A stretch of 64,000 nt of DNA from Bradyrhizobium erythrophlei (GCF_900129425.1 NZ_LT670817.1:9028037-9092036), one strand, 5' to 3'. Counted from the first letter of the stretch, positions 7,300 to 16,602 are shown. The notes: generated by a model from the sequence alone, not told the origin. Numbers and translations: made by a program.

Positions 7300-8027
7300 T
7301 TTGGCTTTAGCCTATCGAATTCGAGACCATTGCCACGCCAATCCGGATCACTTTCTGCTTTCTGTATAAAGTCGATCACTGCACCAACGTGCGTATTGTC
7401 ACGTGGATATGGCCCCGGCGGCTTCTCCCCTGTCACTCTCCATTTACACTTAAGAGAACTCAGCATCCGTCTTGCGATGCTTGCATCTTCGTCTGAAAAA
7501 CAGGAGACGAATGTTTCGTCCGGCAAGTTAAAATCGCCATGCACGAGGACTTCGATCATAGTATTTTCGTGAAGGTGTTTCTGAAGCATCGCGGACTTAT
7601 CAGCATCAGTGCGGGCAATCGGAATCTGATGCCCTGCGTAATAGCGGCCGTTCGTTCTGGATTCCGGGAAACCCTCTTTGCCGCCGCGCCGCAATTGACG
7701 CGTCATTGCTACGTTGAACCGGCACAAGCTGAACGGCACAGCGTCTATTTCGGATGCGGGAATGTTAATCGCGATATGGGGAAAGCCTGCCGCCAGCTTT
7801 GCCCGCAAAATGCGTGGTCGGGCGTCGATCGTAAGATGTGAGTAACTGCCGAAGCCTCGGGCTATGTCCTGTCCGTGCGACATAGATCTTAGATGGCGGG
7901 TGGTAAAGCCAGCTTTGTGAAGGGACGGCTTGCTCAATATCGACCGCGACCTCGCAATGAAGATCAAGTAATGGAGCGGTGCGTAGTGATGAACGGTCTC
8001 GATTCGGTGATCGGCAAGTACAGGCAT
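7296..8027 (-). CDS. DarT-like / DUF4433-like ADP-ribosyltransferase candidate
   Basis: A 243-residue protein whose start at 8027 has a strong GGGAGGAAGA ribosome site. The N-terminal HHYAPLHYLIFIARSRSILS resembles the DarT start pattern (His followed by a THxxNLxxIL-like stretch). The middle SEIDAVPFSLCRFNVAMTR resembles the VPFYFxxRSPML segment, and MIEVLVHGDFNLPDETFVSCF resembles the QAEFLVHxxxPWxxIxxI region. In DarT the Glu in that last region (E160 in the Thermus enzyme) is catalytic; the corresponding residue here is Glu159. If correct, it would modify nucleic acid or a nucleotide using NAD+. The partner is not the usual macrodomain antitoxin DarG but a kinase, overlapping by ATGA. The region is visibly less G+C-rich than its flanks, suggesting transfer. 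The assignment is from remembered motifs, not a search. Confidence 0.6.
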   Translation of the reverse strand: MPVLADHRIETVHHYAPLHYLIFIARSRSILSKPSLHKAGFTTRHLRSMSHGQDIARGFGSYSHLTIDARPRILRAKLAAGFPHIAINIPASEIDAVPFSLCRFNVAMTRQLRRGGKEGFPESRTNGRYYAGHQIPIARTDADKSAMLQKHLHENTMIEVLVHGDFNLPDETFVSCFSDEDASIARRMLSSLKCKWRVTGEKPPGPYPRDNTHVGAVIDFIQKAESDPDWRGNGLEFDRLKPK

Positions 8028-8794
8028 TCTTCCTCCCTAACGGTGGTAGCATGGTAACGCTAATGCACGCAAGCGTTGGGTAGCCGCCGCCCGCCACCCA
8101 GGTATTGATTTTACCAAGCGGTATTGCATGTGGCGGCGTCATGCATTTTGCCCGCCCTACTCTTGCGGGCTGCTTCGACCTCAGGCCCGATCATGCCGCA
8201 GACCTCCGGCTGACCGCGATCTGGCTCTTTTATCGTCTTCCGATTTTCCGAAATTCCTCTTGACCGAATCAGTACCCCTGGAATATATCCACGCCGTCCC
8301 ACCCCTCAGAGGGGCGTATCCGGATCGTCAGAGACGCGGGGTGGGATGCGGTGGACGCGGCAGCGTTAGGCACGCACGTGATGGCAGGGCGGACTTCGGT
8401 CTGTGAGCGATCGGCGGCGGGCTGACGAACGGCGCTGATGCGGACAGTGAAGTCGTGTGGTCCTGACGCCTCGACGCCGGCGTCAAGTTTGCGGTGGCAT
8501 GTCGGCCCGACCGGGCGCGGACACGCGTTGATCCGCAGATGACGGTGACAAGAAAGCCGATCACCGGGGAGAGCGCGATATAAACTGTTAAAACCATTGC
8601 GTGCGGGAATGTCGGGTGATTTCCGATGGCTCGCTGTGAATACTCGTGTGCATACTTACTACCCTAGCGCACACGAGGCTGCGGGTGCATCGGGCGCCCG
8701 GCATTCCCCACGCCCTCTGATCTCTTCAGGGGCGGAACGTTCCCAGCATGACTCGGGCCTGCGCCGCGAGATCGCGGAGGTGTGCCTGGATTGG
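8028..8794. other. Gene-poor stretch upstream of the ADP-ribosyltransferase candidate
   Basis: About 770 bases with no frame I can support: candidates are short, overlap on opposite strands, lack ribosome sites, and have atypical composition. It should contain the promoter of the leftward gene at 8027. An imperfect GCGGCGTC-rich stretch is present, but no clear palindrome. Confidence 0.4.
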
Positions 8795-8881
8795 CGTCAT
8801 TGCGAGGAGCGATAGCGACAAAGCAATCCAGCTTTCTTTGTTGCTGCTCCATGGATTGCTTCGCTGGCGCTCGCAATGACG
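8795..8881. repeat. Palindromic repeat, GTCATTGCGAG family
   Basis: Long inverted repeat: GTCATTGCGAGGAGCGATAG with AAGCAATCCAG on the left, and ATGGATTGCTTCGCTGGCGC, TCGCAATGAC on the right. The same family occurs at 23116-23196 and 26892-26969, and, split by another repeat, at 16603-16759. Confidence 0.8.
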
Positions 8882-8923
8882 GGTGCTGCAGCGGCTGTTT
8901 GAAAATCCGTCGCCATTCGCTCG

Positions 8924-9003
8924 GTGCCACCTCTCCCCTTGCGGGAGAGGTCGGATCGCATCGCCAGATGCGATCCGGGTGAGGGGTTACGGACTATCGA
9001 TAG
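8924..9003. repeat. Palindromic repeat (CACCTCTCCCC family), cut by the IS end
   Basis: Matches 5665-5748 and 27357-27437 through GGACTATCGATA, then stops exactly where the solo IS end begins. The GACCTGAACCCCTC half present in the other copies is missing here. Confidence 0.75.
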
Positions 9004-9128
9004 AGGTTCAACCGGCATGATTGTCGACACTTTGGACCGGCATGATCCCCGACAGTTTGGGTTGAGCGGCTTGTTCACCCCGGCCGCCGGAGCCCTCACG
9101 AGGCGGAGCGAACCGGGTGAACAGGCCG
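9004..9128 (-). mobile_element. Solo left end (remnant) of the IS481-type element
   Basis: About 125 bases, nearly identical to 1023-1149: both 25-bp terminal units, the last codons of the transposase and the inverted repeat GTTCACCC...GGGTGAACAGGCC. Homology stops after ACAGGCCG, 29 bases short of the AsmA stop codon. The rest of the element is absent, so this is a deletion remnant. Confidence 0.8.
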
Positions 9129-9157
9129 TGCCGGTTGACGTGCGCGTCAGCCGGCGT

Positions 9158-11116
9158 TCACCGATTAAACAGCTGCCGCAGCAGGTCGTTCATTGGCTGA
9201 CTGTCCTGCGATGGCGGCGGGGGCGGGTCGCTTTGCGGCGCGGGCGGTGGGTTAGGCTGGGTCTGCGACGGAAGGCTGCGGCTCTGTCCAAGACCCTGCT
9301 GCAGCAAGTTGCCCAGGGTCTCGCCGAGCGTGCCGCCGAGCGGTTGATCGGACTGCCCGCCACCGCCGAACAGGCCCTTGCCCATTTCCTTGAGCTTGGC
9401 GTAGGCGGCGTCGGGATTGTCCGTTATCCCGGCGATATCCGGATAGATCCGCGGATCGGCCCACGGGCCGTCGATCATCACGGGGATGCCGAGCCCGACC
9501 GGATCGGACGAGCGGCCCTGGCCTTCCGTGGTCATCACGAGCTTCGGCTCGACCTGGAACGCCAGCGTCTGCGCGGCCAGATCCACCGTGCCGGTCCCGG
9601 TCACCCGCACCAGCGGTCCGACCAGGTTGAGATCGCTGGTCGTGGCCTGGCCCTTGTCGATCCGGAACGAGGCCGACAACTGGGTCAGGTCGGTCGCCTG
9701 CTCCTTGGCCTCCGGCCATCCCGACAGGGGGCTCGCAGCCAGCGAGCGGATCATCTGCACGACGTTGAGGCCGCGGATGGCGCCGTCCTTGAACACCGCG
9801 AATACGGTGCCGGACAGGTTCGACATGACAGCGCGCTGGCTGGAGCCCGCCGAACGCACCGCCAGTTTCGCCTGCAGCTTGCCGTCGAGCTTGTCGAAAT
9901 CGGCGACGCTGCGCAGCAGCGGCAGCGCGCGCACCCCGATGAGGTCACTGGTCAGCGCATAGGTCGGGTTGCCGCCGGACACATCGACGATCAACTGGCC
10001 GTTGGCCTGGCCGCCATAGGCGCCGAGATTGGAGAATGCGATCCGGGCGACGCCTTGGGCCAGCGCCGAGTCGATCGCGACCGGCGCCAGATGCGCCTCG
10101 CCGATGTTGAGTTCGGCCGCGGAAACCCTGGCCTGGACGTCGACATAGTTCAGTCCCCTCAGGTCGATGGTTTCGTTGCTCCAGGGATGCGGCTCCGATG
10201 AAGCCTGTGTATTCGGCGAACCCTGCGAACCCTGCGCGCCGGAACCGGCCGGCGTCTGGGCGGTCGCGACGTCGAGCCGCTGGAAGTCGAGATCGAGTTT
10301 CACCAGCGGCTTGCTGGCGAGATCGACCGAGGCCCAGCCGTTGAACGCGCCGTCGCCGAACGTCCCGGTCACGCCGTTGATCATCACCGCCGTGCCGTTG
10401 AGCCGGGCCTCGGCCTTGGCCGTCAGCGGCGCCTGCAGCAGGCCGGCGGCCTCGAGCGTAAGTTCGACCGGTATGTTCTGCCGCTCCACCGGCGGAGCCG
10501 GCGCGGTCGCCTTGATCTGGAATTTCAGCGGATGCTCGCCGGCGCGCGCACTGCCGTTGACCTTGATGTCGCGGTCGGCGCCGACAGACGCGACGGCGTT
10601 GATGCCGTCGATGCGGGTGTCGAAGCGGTCGCGCAGGTTGGAAAATTCGATCGCGCCGTCGGTGACGGTCACCCGATCGATCGCGAGCGCATGGGCGCCG
10701 GACTCGCCGGCGGACGTCGGCGGCCTGGGAGATGATGGCGTGGGCTCCCGAACGCGTTCGCGCAGCAGCGGCACCGACAGCACCGGGCGCGCGATCGCAA
10801 GTTCAGTGATCTGCGGATGGCCCGACCACACGCTGGACAACGTCATGTCGGCCCGGACGCTGCCGACCGTCACGCGGCTGGACGTATCGCGGTCCTTCGG
10901 CGCTTCGAGCGTGACGTCGTTCAGCGTCACGTTCAGCGACGGCCAAAGGCCGATCCTGGTCGCGCCGGCAATGTTCAACTGGTACCCGGTCTCGCGCTCG
11001 ACGCGCTCCCGGATCGCCGAAGTCAGGAAGCCGGAGGGGATCCCGATGATCAGGAGCAGGGCTGCGATAACGATGACGGCAGCGACGGCGGCGCCGGCGA
11101 TTTTCAGTGCTCTCAT
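9158..11116 (-). CDS. AsmA family protein
   Basis: A 652-residue inner-membrane-anchored protein. One N-terminal helix (residues 5-27, IAGAAVAAVIVIAALLLIIG) is followed by IPSGFLTSAIRERVERETGYQLNIAG, the typical AsmA N-terminus, and DVTLEAPKDRDTSSRVTVGSV. The C-terminal AsmA_2-like region (about 380-580) includes GKLQAKLAVRSAGSSQRAVM and LSGTVFAVFKDGAIRGLNV, then a Pro/Gln-rich low-complexity tail that ends DLLRQLFNR. Such proteins span the periplasm as beta-rich bridges and are implicated in phospholipid transport and outer-membrane assembly. The gene stands alone, divergent from the Crp-type regulator, and its 3' side abuts the solo IS end. Confidence 0.88.
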   Translation of the reverse strand: MRALKIAGAAVAAVIVIAALLLIIGIPSGFLTSAIRERVERETGYQLNIAGATRIGLWPSLNVTLNDVTLEAPKDRDTSSRVTVGSVRADMTLSSVWSGHPQITELAIARPVLSVPLLRERVREPTPSSPRPPTSAGESGAHALAIDRVTVTDGAIEFSNLRDRFDTRIDGINAVASVGADRDIKVNGSARAGEHPLKFQIKATAPAPPVERQNIPVELTLEAAGLLQAPLTAKAEARLNGTAVMINGVTGTFGDGAFNGWASVDLASKPLVKLDLDFQRLDVATAQTPAGSGAQGSQGSPNTQASSEPHPWSNETIDLRGLNYVDVQARVSAAELNIGEAHLAPVAIDSALAQGVARIAFSNLGAYGGQANGQLIVDVSGGNPTYALTSDLIGVRALPLLRSVADFDKLDGKLQAKLAVRSAGSSQRAVMSNLSGTVFAVFKDGAIRGLNVVQMIRSLAASPLSGWPEAKEQATDLTQLSASFRIDKGQATTSDLNLVGPLVRVTGTGTVDLAAQTLAFQVEPKLVMTTEGQGRSSDPVGLGIPVMIDGPWADPRIYPDIAGITDNPDAAYAKLKEMGKGLFGGGGQSDQPLGGTLGETLGNLLQQGLGQSRSLPSQTQPNPPPAPQSDPPPPPSQDSQPMNDLLRQLFNR

Positions 11117-11328
11117 GACGACTTTCCAAAGCGGGCACGCGGCATCAGGCCAGGTCGGGCGCTCAAGGCAGCGGCCTTTGCTTGAGCTTATCCCGGAAGC
11201 GGAAACGGCTCAAAGCCGCCCGCATCATCCAGGGGTGCTGCAAAGTTATGTGACTTATGACACACTTCGAAGGCGGCCTGAATTTTGCGAACCGCTCCTT
11301 TGACGAATTAGCTCTGGAAGGCATTGCA

Positions 11329-12003
11329 ATGAGCAAAGCGGCCGAATTTGCGGTCATTCTGAAGATGAATCCGATGTTCGCCGACCTGGGAACCGACGAA
11401 CTGGCGCGGATCTCCGGCCTTTGCCACACCGAGCATCTCGGCTCGGGCGAGCTGTTGTTCCAGAAAGGCGATGCCGGCGACGCCCTGTTCGGGGTCCGCC
11501 GCGGCCAGATCCGGATCGAGACCGGCGCCTCCGACGGCAGCCGCCTGACCCTGAATTTCATGGGTCCCGGCGATCTCTTTGGCGAGGTCGCGGTGCTCGA
11601 CGGCCAGAGATGCACCGCCGATGCCACCGCCGGCGAGCCCACCGAATTGTTCGTGCTGCGGCGCGAGGATTTTCTGGGCCATCTCGAACGCGAGCCGAAG
11701 GTCGCGATCAAGATCATCCAGCTATTGTGCCAGCGGATCCGCTGCCAGAGCGAACGGATGGAGGAATCCGTGCTGCAGCCGCTGCCGGTTCGGCTGGCGC
11801 GACGGCTCTGCGCGCTGGCATCCGATTTCGGCTCGGAAGTTCGCATCTCGCAGGAGCAGCTCGGCGTCTTCGTCGGCGCCGCCCGCGAAAGCGTCAACCG
11901 TCAGCTGCAGCTCTGGCGCAGGGACGGCATTCTGGACCTTCAGCGCGGCCGGATTTTGCTCCTGAACACGAACCGGCTGACGGCGGTGGCGCGGAACGAG
12001 TAG
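11329..12003 (+). CDS. Crp/Fnr-family transcriptional regulator
   Basis: A 224-residue regulator starting at MSKAAEFAVILKMNPMF with GGAAGG about 10 bases upstream. The cyclic-nucleotide-binding-like beta-roll occupies about 15-125 (GSGELLFQKGDAGDALFGV, FMGPGDLFGEVAVLDG), with the long C-helix after it. The Crp-type winged HTH is about 150-215 (RISQEQLGVFVGAARESVNR as recognition region). The N-terminus lacks the cluster of four Cys that would hold an Fe-S centre in Fnr, so it is not a direct oxygen sensor by this criterion. The effector is unknown. Its recognition helix (ESVNR) differs from the FixK/Fnr type, so it is not the obvious reader of the boxes at 48-62 kb. Confidence 0.88.
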   Translation: MSKAAEFAVILKMNPMFADLGTDELARISGLCHTEHLGSGELLFQKGDAGDALFGVRRGQIRIETGASDGSRLTLNFMGPGDLFGEVAVLDGQRCTADATAGEPTELFVLRREDFLGHLEREPKVAIKIIQLLCQRIRCQSERMEESVLQPLPVRLARRLCALASDFGSEVRISQEQLGVFVGAARESVNRQLQLWRRDGILDLQRGRILLLNTNRLTAVARNE

Positions 12004-12123
12004 GGGCAGAGGCGCCATCCATGTCGGGGACAATTATGATACAAATCACTGCTGCATGCTGCGGCAAGCAGCGCGACTTCCTCATGTCAGGGTTGCACAG
12101 GGTCCTAACCAGGGAGGATGACC

Positions 12124-12417
12124 ATGGTAACTTATGTCGTGCTTGCGAATTTCACCGACCAGGGAATCCGCAATGCCAAGGATTCTCCGAAGCGGGCAGA
12201 TGCCTTCAAGCAAATGGCGAAGACGTTTGGAGTGACCGTGAAAGAAATCTTCTGGACGCAGGGAAGGTATGACATCGTGACAATCCTCGAAGCGCCGGAC
12301 GAGGCTTCCGCCCTGTCGCTTAACCTGAGCCTTGGCGCGCTCGGCAACGTCCGCACCGAATCGTTGCGAGCTTTCTCGGCAGCGGAGATGGCGACGGCTG
12401 TCGGCAAGATGATCTGA
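12124..12417 (+). CDS. GYD-domain protein
   Basis: A 97-residue small protein of the GYD family (VTYVVLANFTDQGIRNAKDS, then WTQGRYDIVTILEAPDE). The variant GRYD stands for the eponymous Gly-Tyr-Asp. The ribosome site AGGGAGG ends directly before an ATG at 12118, too close to use it, and is correctly spaced for the ATG at 12124, so I prefer the latter. Members form dimeric ferredoxin-like barrels of unknown function. It follows the Crp-type regulator by 120 bases and may be co-transcribed. Confidence 0.85.
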   Translation: MVTYVVLANFTDQGIRNAKDSPKRADAFKQMAKTFGVTVKEIFWTQGRYDIVTILEAPDEASALSLNLSLGALGNVRTESLRAFSAAEMATAVGKMI

Positions 12418-12440
12418 CAACGGCTGACGCCGGCGATTAC

Positions 12441-12470
12441 TGGATCATCCGCTTTCGCGGAGGATGACAG
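12441..12470. terminator. Hairpin between converging genes
   Basis: TGGATCATCCGC, TTTC loop and GCGGAGGATGA form a stem (with a bulge) after the GYD gene and before the stop of the leftward RND pump gene. The sequence resembles a small dispersed Bradyrhizobium palindrome; it lacks a T tract. Confidence 0.4.
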
Positions 12471-12496
12471 CAGTGAATGTGTGAGAGCCCCACCCC

Positions 12497-15400
12497 TCAC
12501 TCCGCCGCGGGCGAACGCACGATGGTCGGCGGTGGCGGTTTGTGATCGGCGGAATGATCGGCCGGCGGGTGCTCGGTATCGCCGCTTTGGGCCAACAGCT
12601 TCTTGCCGAAGCGCCAGAACAGCGTGCCGATGTCGTCCATCATCATGAACATCGCCGGCACGAACACCAGCGACAAGACCGTGGAGAACAACAGTCCGCC
12701 GATCACGGCGAGTGCCATCGGCGAGCGGAATTCGCCGCCGGCGCCGAACGCCAGCGCCGAGGGCATCATGCCGGCGACCATCGCGATCGTGGTCATGACG
12801 ATGGGACGGGCGCGCTTCATGCCGGCGTCGATGATCGCCGCGTCGCGCGCCACGCCTTCGCGCATCGATTCCACCGCGAACTCCACCAGCATGATGGCGT
12901 TCTTGGTGACGATGCCCATCAGCATCAGGATGCCGATCCACACCGGCGTCGTCAGCTGCTTGCCGGTCAGCAGCAGCGCCATGATCGCGCCGCCGATCGA
13001 GAGCGGCAGCGAGAACAGGATGGTGATCGGCTGCAGGAAGGTACCGAACAGCAGCACCAGCACCGCATAGACCATCATCAGCCCGGCGGTGATCGCGGTG
13101 GCAAAGCCCTCCGACAATTCGTTGAGGCTTTCGGCATCGCCCGACGGGCTCACCTTCACGCCTTTGGGCAGGGTTTTCATGACCGGCAGGTCGTAGATCT
13201 TCTTGGTGGCGTCGCCGAGCGCTGCGGTGCCGACGAGGTCGGCCGCGACGGTGGCCTGACGTTCCCGATCATAACGGTTGATGCTGGTCGGGCCCTGATC
13301 GAGCTTGATGTCGGCGACGACCGACAGCGGCACGCCGCCCTTCTCGCCACGCACGCCGAGCGGCACCCGCAACTGCTCGAGCAGGGGCAGGTCACCGCGC
13401 GCGGAGTCCTCGAGCTGCACCCGGATCGGCACCAGCCGGTCGCCGGCGTCGAATTTTGCCAGCGCCGGACCGACGTCGCCGATCGTGGCCACACGGATCG
13501 TCTGTGACAGGCTTTCGGTGGAAACGCCAAGCCGGGCGGCGAGATCGGCCCGTGGCTGGATCCGCAATTCGGGCCGGTCCAGCGAGGTTTCGGAAATAAC
13601 ATCCGAGATCAGCGGAATCCGCTTCATCTGGTTGGCGAGTTCGCTGGCGACGTTGGCGACGATGTTGCTGTCCGCGCCCGTTACCACCAGCGACACCGCG
13701 CGCAAACCGTTTTCGTCGAGGAACCAGTAGCGGATATCAGGGACGTTTTCGAGCTCGCGGCCGATCTCGAGTTCGAGTTCGCGCTGCGTGATCTTGCGCT
13801 GGGTTTTCGGGGTGTAGTTGATGATCAGCGCGGCGCGGCGCACCTCGAACGTGCCCGGCGGCACCCGGCCGCCGTCGACGAACACGCTCTCGACTTCGGG
13901 CCGCTTGCGCAGCCGCGCGACGATTTCCTCGGTCACCTTCTCGGTATAGGCGAGCTGGGATCCCGGCGGCAGTTCCATCGCCAGCAGTGAGCGCGCCGTA
14001 TCCTGTGCCGGCAGGAAGCCCTGCGGCAACAGCGTGATGCTCCAGATCGAGGCGGCGAAGATGCCGAAGCCGATCAGCACGGTGATGAAGTGATGTCGGA
14101 CCGACCAGGTCACGAGCCGGGTGTAGGCGTGGAATGCGCGTCCCGGCGACGGATCGTCATGTTCGTGATGCTTCAGGAAATAGGCGGCCAGCATCGGCGT
14201 GACGAAACGCGCGGCCAGCAGCGAGAAGAACACCTGCACCGAAACCGTGATGCCGAACTGCTTGAAGAATTGCCCGGCGATCCCCGACATGAAGCTTGCC
14301 GGGGCGAAGATCGCGATGATGGTCAGCGAGATCGCGATCACGGCGAGGCCGATTTCGTCGGCGGCCTCCAGCGCGGCGCGATAGGGCGACTTGCCCATCC
14401 GCATATGGCGCACGATGTTCTCGATCTCGACGATGGCGTCGTCGACAAGAATACCGGTCGACAGCGTGATCGCGAGGAAGCTGACCAGGTTCAGCGAGAA
14501 TCCCAAAATGTCCATCGCCCAGAACGCCGGGAAGATCGACAGCGGCAGCGAGATCGCGGCGATCATGGTCGCCCTGATATCGCGCAGGAACAACAGCACA
14601 ATGATGACGGCGAGAATGGCGCCTTCGAACAGGGTCGAGATCGCGGCCTCGTAATTGCCTTTTGTAAACTCCACCGAGGTGTCGATCAGTTTCAGGTCGA
14701 CGTCGGGATAGGCGATTTTCAGCGCGTCGATGCGCTTCTGCACGGCGGCCGCGACCACGACGTCGCTGGCGCCTTTGGAACGCTTGATACCGAGCGCCAC
14801 CACCGGTTCGCCATTGAAGCGCGCAAACGTCCGGCGGTCGGCGATGGTGTCGGTGACGGTGCCGAGATCGTCGAGCCGCACCTCGCCGCCGCCGAACAGC
14901 GGGATCATGGTTCCCGCCAGATCGTTTAGCGTCTTGGCGCCGGCCAGGGTCCGGATCGCCTGATCGTTCTTGCCGATTTCGGCCCGGCCGCCGGCGAGGT
15001 CGACATTGGTGCCGCGCAGGCTTTGGCTGACATTGACCGCGGTCAGGCCCGCGGCCTGCAGCCGGTCGGGGTCGAGCGAGACCAGAATCTCGCGCTCGAC
15101 ACCGCCGATACGCTCGACCTGGGCGACGTTGCGCACGCCCTGCAAAGCGCGTTTGACGACGTCGTCGACGAAATAGGACAGCTGTTCGGGAGTCTTGCCG
15201 GGCGAGATCGCGGCATAGGTGACGATCGGCAGGCCGATGACGTCGACGCGCTGGATCAGCGGCTCGGTGACATTTTGCGGCAGGTTTGAGCGCACGCGGG
15301 TAACGGCGTCCTTGACGTCGTTCAGCGCGCGGTCGGTGTTGGTCTCAAGCGCGAACTGGATCGTCGTCAGCGACAGCCCGTCGGTGATCGACGATGAAAT

Positions 15401-15643
15401 GTGCCGCACGCCCTCGACGCCCGACACGCCGTCTTCGATCGTCTTGGTGACCTGCGATTCAAGTTCGGCCGGGGCGGCGCCGAATTGCGAGACCGCGACC
15501 GAGATCACGGGGATGTCGGCGCTGGGCAGTCGCGTCACCGCCAGCTTGGTGAAGCTGACCCAGCCCAGCACCAGCAGGATGATCGAAAATACGATGGAGG
15601 GCAGTGGATTTCGGATCGACCATGCCGAGATATTCAGAGCCAT
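12497..15643 (-). CDS. RND efflux permease, hydrophobe/amphiphile (HAE1/AcrB) type
   Basis: A 1048-residue inner-membrane pump, the normal length for AcrB homologues. The N-terminus ISAWSIRNPLPSIVFSIILL gives TM1. The two large periplasmic loops follow the usual layout (about 35-330 and 560-860). TM4 holds the proton-relay pair in STGILVDDAIVEIENIV, and TM10-12 hold GIVTKNAIMLVEFA. The C-terminus is cytoplasmic and His/Pro-rich. Together with the adaptor just upstream (TGATG overlap at 15643) it forms a two-gene operon. No outer-membrane channel gene is adjacent, so a TolC-type protein must be encoded elsewhere. Substrates cannot be told from sequence. Confidence 0.93.
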   Translation of the reverse strand: MALNISAWSIRNPLPSIVFSIILLVLGWVSFTKLAVTRLPSADIPVISVAVSQFGAAPAELESQVTKTIEDGVSGVEGVRHISSSITDGLSLTTIQFALETNTDRALNDVKDAVTRVRSNLPQNVTEPLIQRVDVIGLPIVTYAAISPGKTPEQLSYFVDDVVKRALQGVRNVAQVERIGGVEREILVSLDPDRLQAAGLTAVNVSQSLRGTNVDLAGGRAEIGKNDQAIRTLAGAKTLNDLAGTMIPLFGGGEVRLDDLGTVTDTIADRRTFARFNGEPVVALGIKRSKGASDVVVAAAVQKRIDALKIAYPDVDLKLIDTSVEFTKGNYEAAISTLFEGAILAVIIVLLFLRDIRATMIAAISLPLSIFPAFWAMDILGFSLNLVSFLAITLSTGILVDDAIVEIENIVRHMRMGKSPYRAALEAADEIGLAVIAISLTIIAIFAPASFMSGIAGQFFKQFGITVSVQVFFSLLAARFVTPMLAAYFLKHHEHDDPSPGRAFHAYTRLVTWSVRHHFITVLIGFGIFAASIWSITLLPQGFLPAQDTARSLLAMELPPGSQLAYTEKVTEEIVARLRKRPEVESVFVDGGRVPPGTFEVRRAALIINYTPKTQRKITQRELELEIGRELENVPDIRYWFLDENGLRAVSLVVTGADSNIVANVASELANQMKRIPLISDVISETSLDRPELRIQPRADLAARLGVSTESLSQTIRVATIGDVGPALAKFDAGDRLVPIRVQLEDSARGDLPLLEQLRVPLGVRGEKGGVPLSVVADIKLDQGPTSINRYDRERQATVAADLVGTAALGDATKKIYDLPVMKTLPKGVKVSPSGDAESLNELSEGFATAITAGLMMVYAVLVLLFGTFLQPITILFSLPLSIGGAIMALLLTGKQLTTPVWIGILMLMGIVTKNAIMLVEFAVESMREGVARDAAIIDAGMKRARPIVMTTIAMVAGMMPSALAFGAGGEFRSPMALAVIGGLLFSTVLSLVFVPAMFMMMDDIGTLFWRFGKKLLAQSGDTEHPPADHSADHKPPPPTIVRSPAAE

Positions 15644-16560
15644 CAGCGTACCCGCGTTCGATCGAGGTCCTCGGCGAACGTGGTCTTGATCTGGTCGCCG
15701 TCATGCAGCGAGGAGCCAGCGTCGGCCACGACGGTTTCGCCGACGTCGAGGCCTTCAAGAATTTCCGTCGAGGTGTCGGACACCAGCCCGACCTTTACCT
15801 TCCGCGTCTCAACCGTATTCCCTTTGACCACCTGGACCGTCAGATGGTCAATGGCGGTGCGCGGAATCGCCACGCCGCAACTGCGCTTGGCGTCGATATT
15901 GGCGCGGGCGAACATGCCGACCTTGAGCGAGGGGTTATTGGTGAGCGTGATCCTGACATGGCCGAGCTGGGTGGTGCGATCGATCTGCGGTGAGATCAGC
16001 CGCACGCGCCCCACCAGATCCGGCGCATTGTCCCGGCTGATCCGCACCGTGGCGCCTGGATTGAGCTTCAGCACGTGGACGGCGGGCACTTCCGCATCCA
16101 GCTCGATTTCGTTATTGACGGAAATGCGGAACATCGGCCCGGCCTGCGGCGAGGCCGGTGCGCCCACCACGGTCCTGACCTCGGTGACGAGGCCCGCGGC
16201 CGGCGCGCGCAACGACACCGGCCCCGGCGACGATCTTCCGGGCTGCGCCGGCGGCGCCGTCAGCCGGGCCAGTTCCTGATTGTCGGTGACCATGTCGCCT
16301 TCGCGGACCAAGACATCGGTAACCTTGGAGCCCTCCTGGTCAACCCCGACCACCGCCTCCCGGCGCGGCACGATAAATCCGGTGACCCGCACCAGGTCGG
16401 AGAAACAGGCATTGGTGGCTTTGGTCACGACGACCAGGGCGGTGCTCGGCGTTTCCTTTTCCTCGACGCGCGGACGATGCTCAATCCAATACCATCCGCT
16501 CCCCAGCACGGCCACGAAGACCACCGCTAACGCAGGCTTGAGGTATTCGGAGAGGTTCAT
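15643..16560 (-). CDS. RND efflux periplasmic adaptor (membrane fusion protein)
   Basis: A 305-residue HlyD/AcrA-type adaptor anchored by an N-terminal helix (residues 9-25, LAVVFVAVLGSGWYWIE). Biotinyl-lipoyl-like halves are KVTDVLVREGDMVTDNQELARL and SLRAPAAGLVTEVRTVVGAP, followed by the beta-barrel (EVPAVHVLKLNPGATVRI, TTQLGHVRITLTNNP) and membrane-proximal domain (KVGLVSDTSTEILEGLDVGETVV). The hairpin is short, as in its orphan paralogue at 6037-6933. It overlaps the pump gene and is first in the operon; the promoter should lie in 16561-16602 or read through the repeat upstream. Confidence 0.9.
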   Translation of the reverse strand: MNLSEYLKPALAVVFVAVLGSGWYWIEHRPRVEEKETPSTALVVVTKATNACFSDLVRVTGFIVPRREAVVGVDQEGSKVTDVLVREGDMVTDNQELARLTAPPAQPGRSSPGPVSLRAPAAGLVTEVRTVVGAPASPQAGPMFRISVNNEIELDAEVPAVHVLKLNPGATVRISRDNAPDLVGRVRLISPQIDRTTQLGHVRITLTNNPSLKVGMFARANIDAKRSCGVAIPRTAIDHLTVQVVKGNTVETRKVKVGLVSDTSTEILEGLDVGETVVADAGSSLHDGDQIKTTFAEDLDRTRVR

Positions 16561-16602
16561 CGCCGGATCAATCCAGGGCTAGCGTCGGGTGGAACGTTGA
16601 GG

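Noticed and set aside
11329..12003. The Crp-type regulator as the reader of the FixK boxes
   Set aside because: Its recognition helix (ESVNR) differs from the FixK/Fnr type and it lacks the Fe-S Cys cluster, so the link is not supported.
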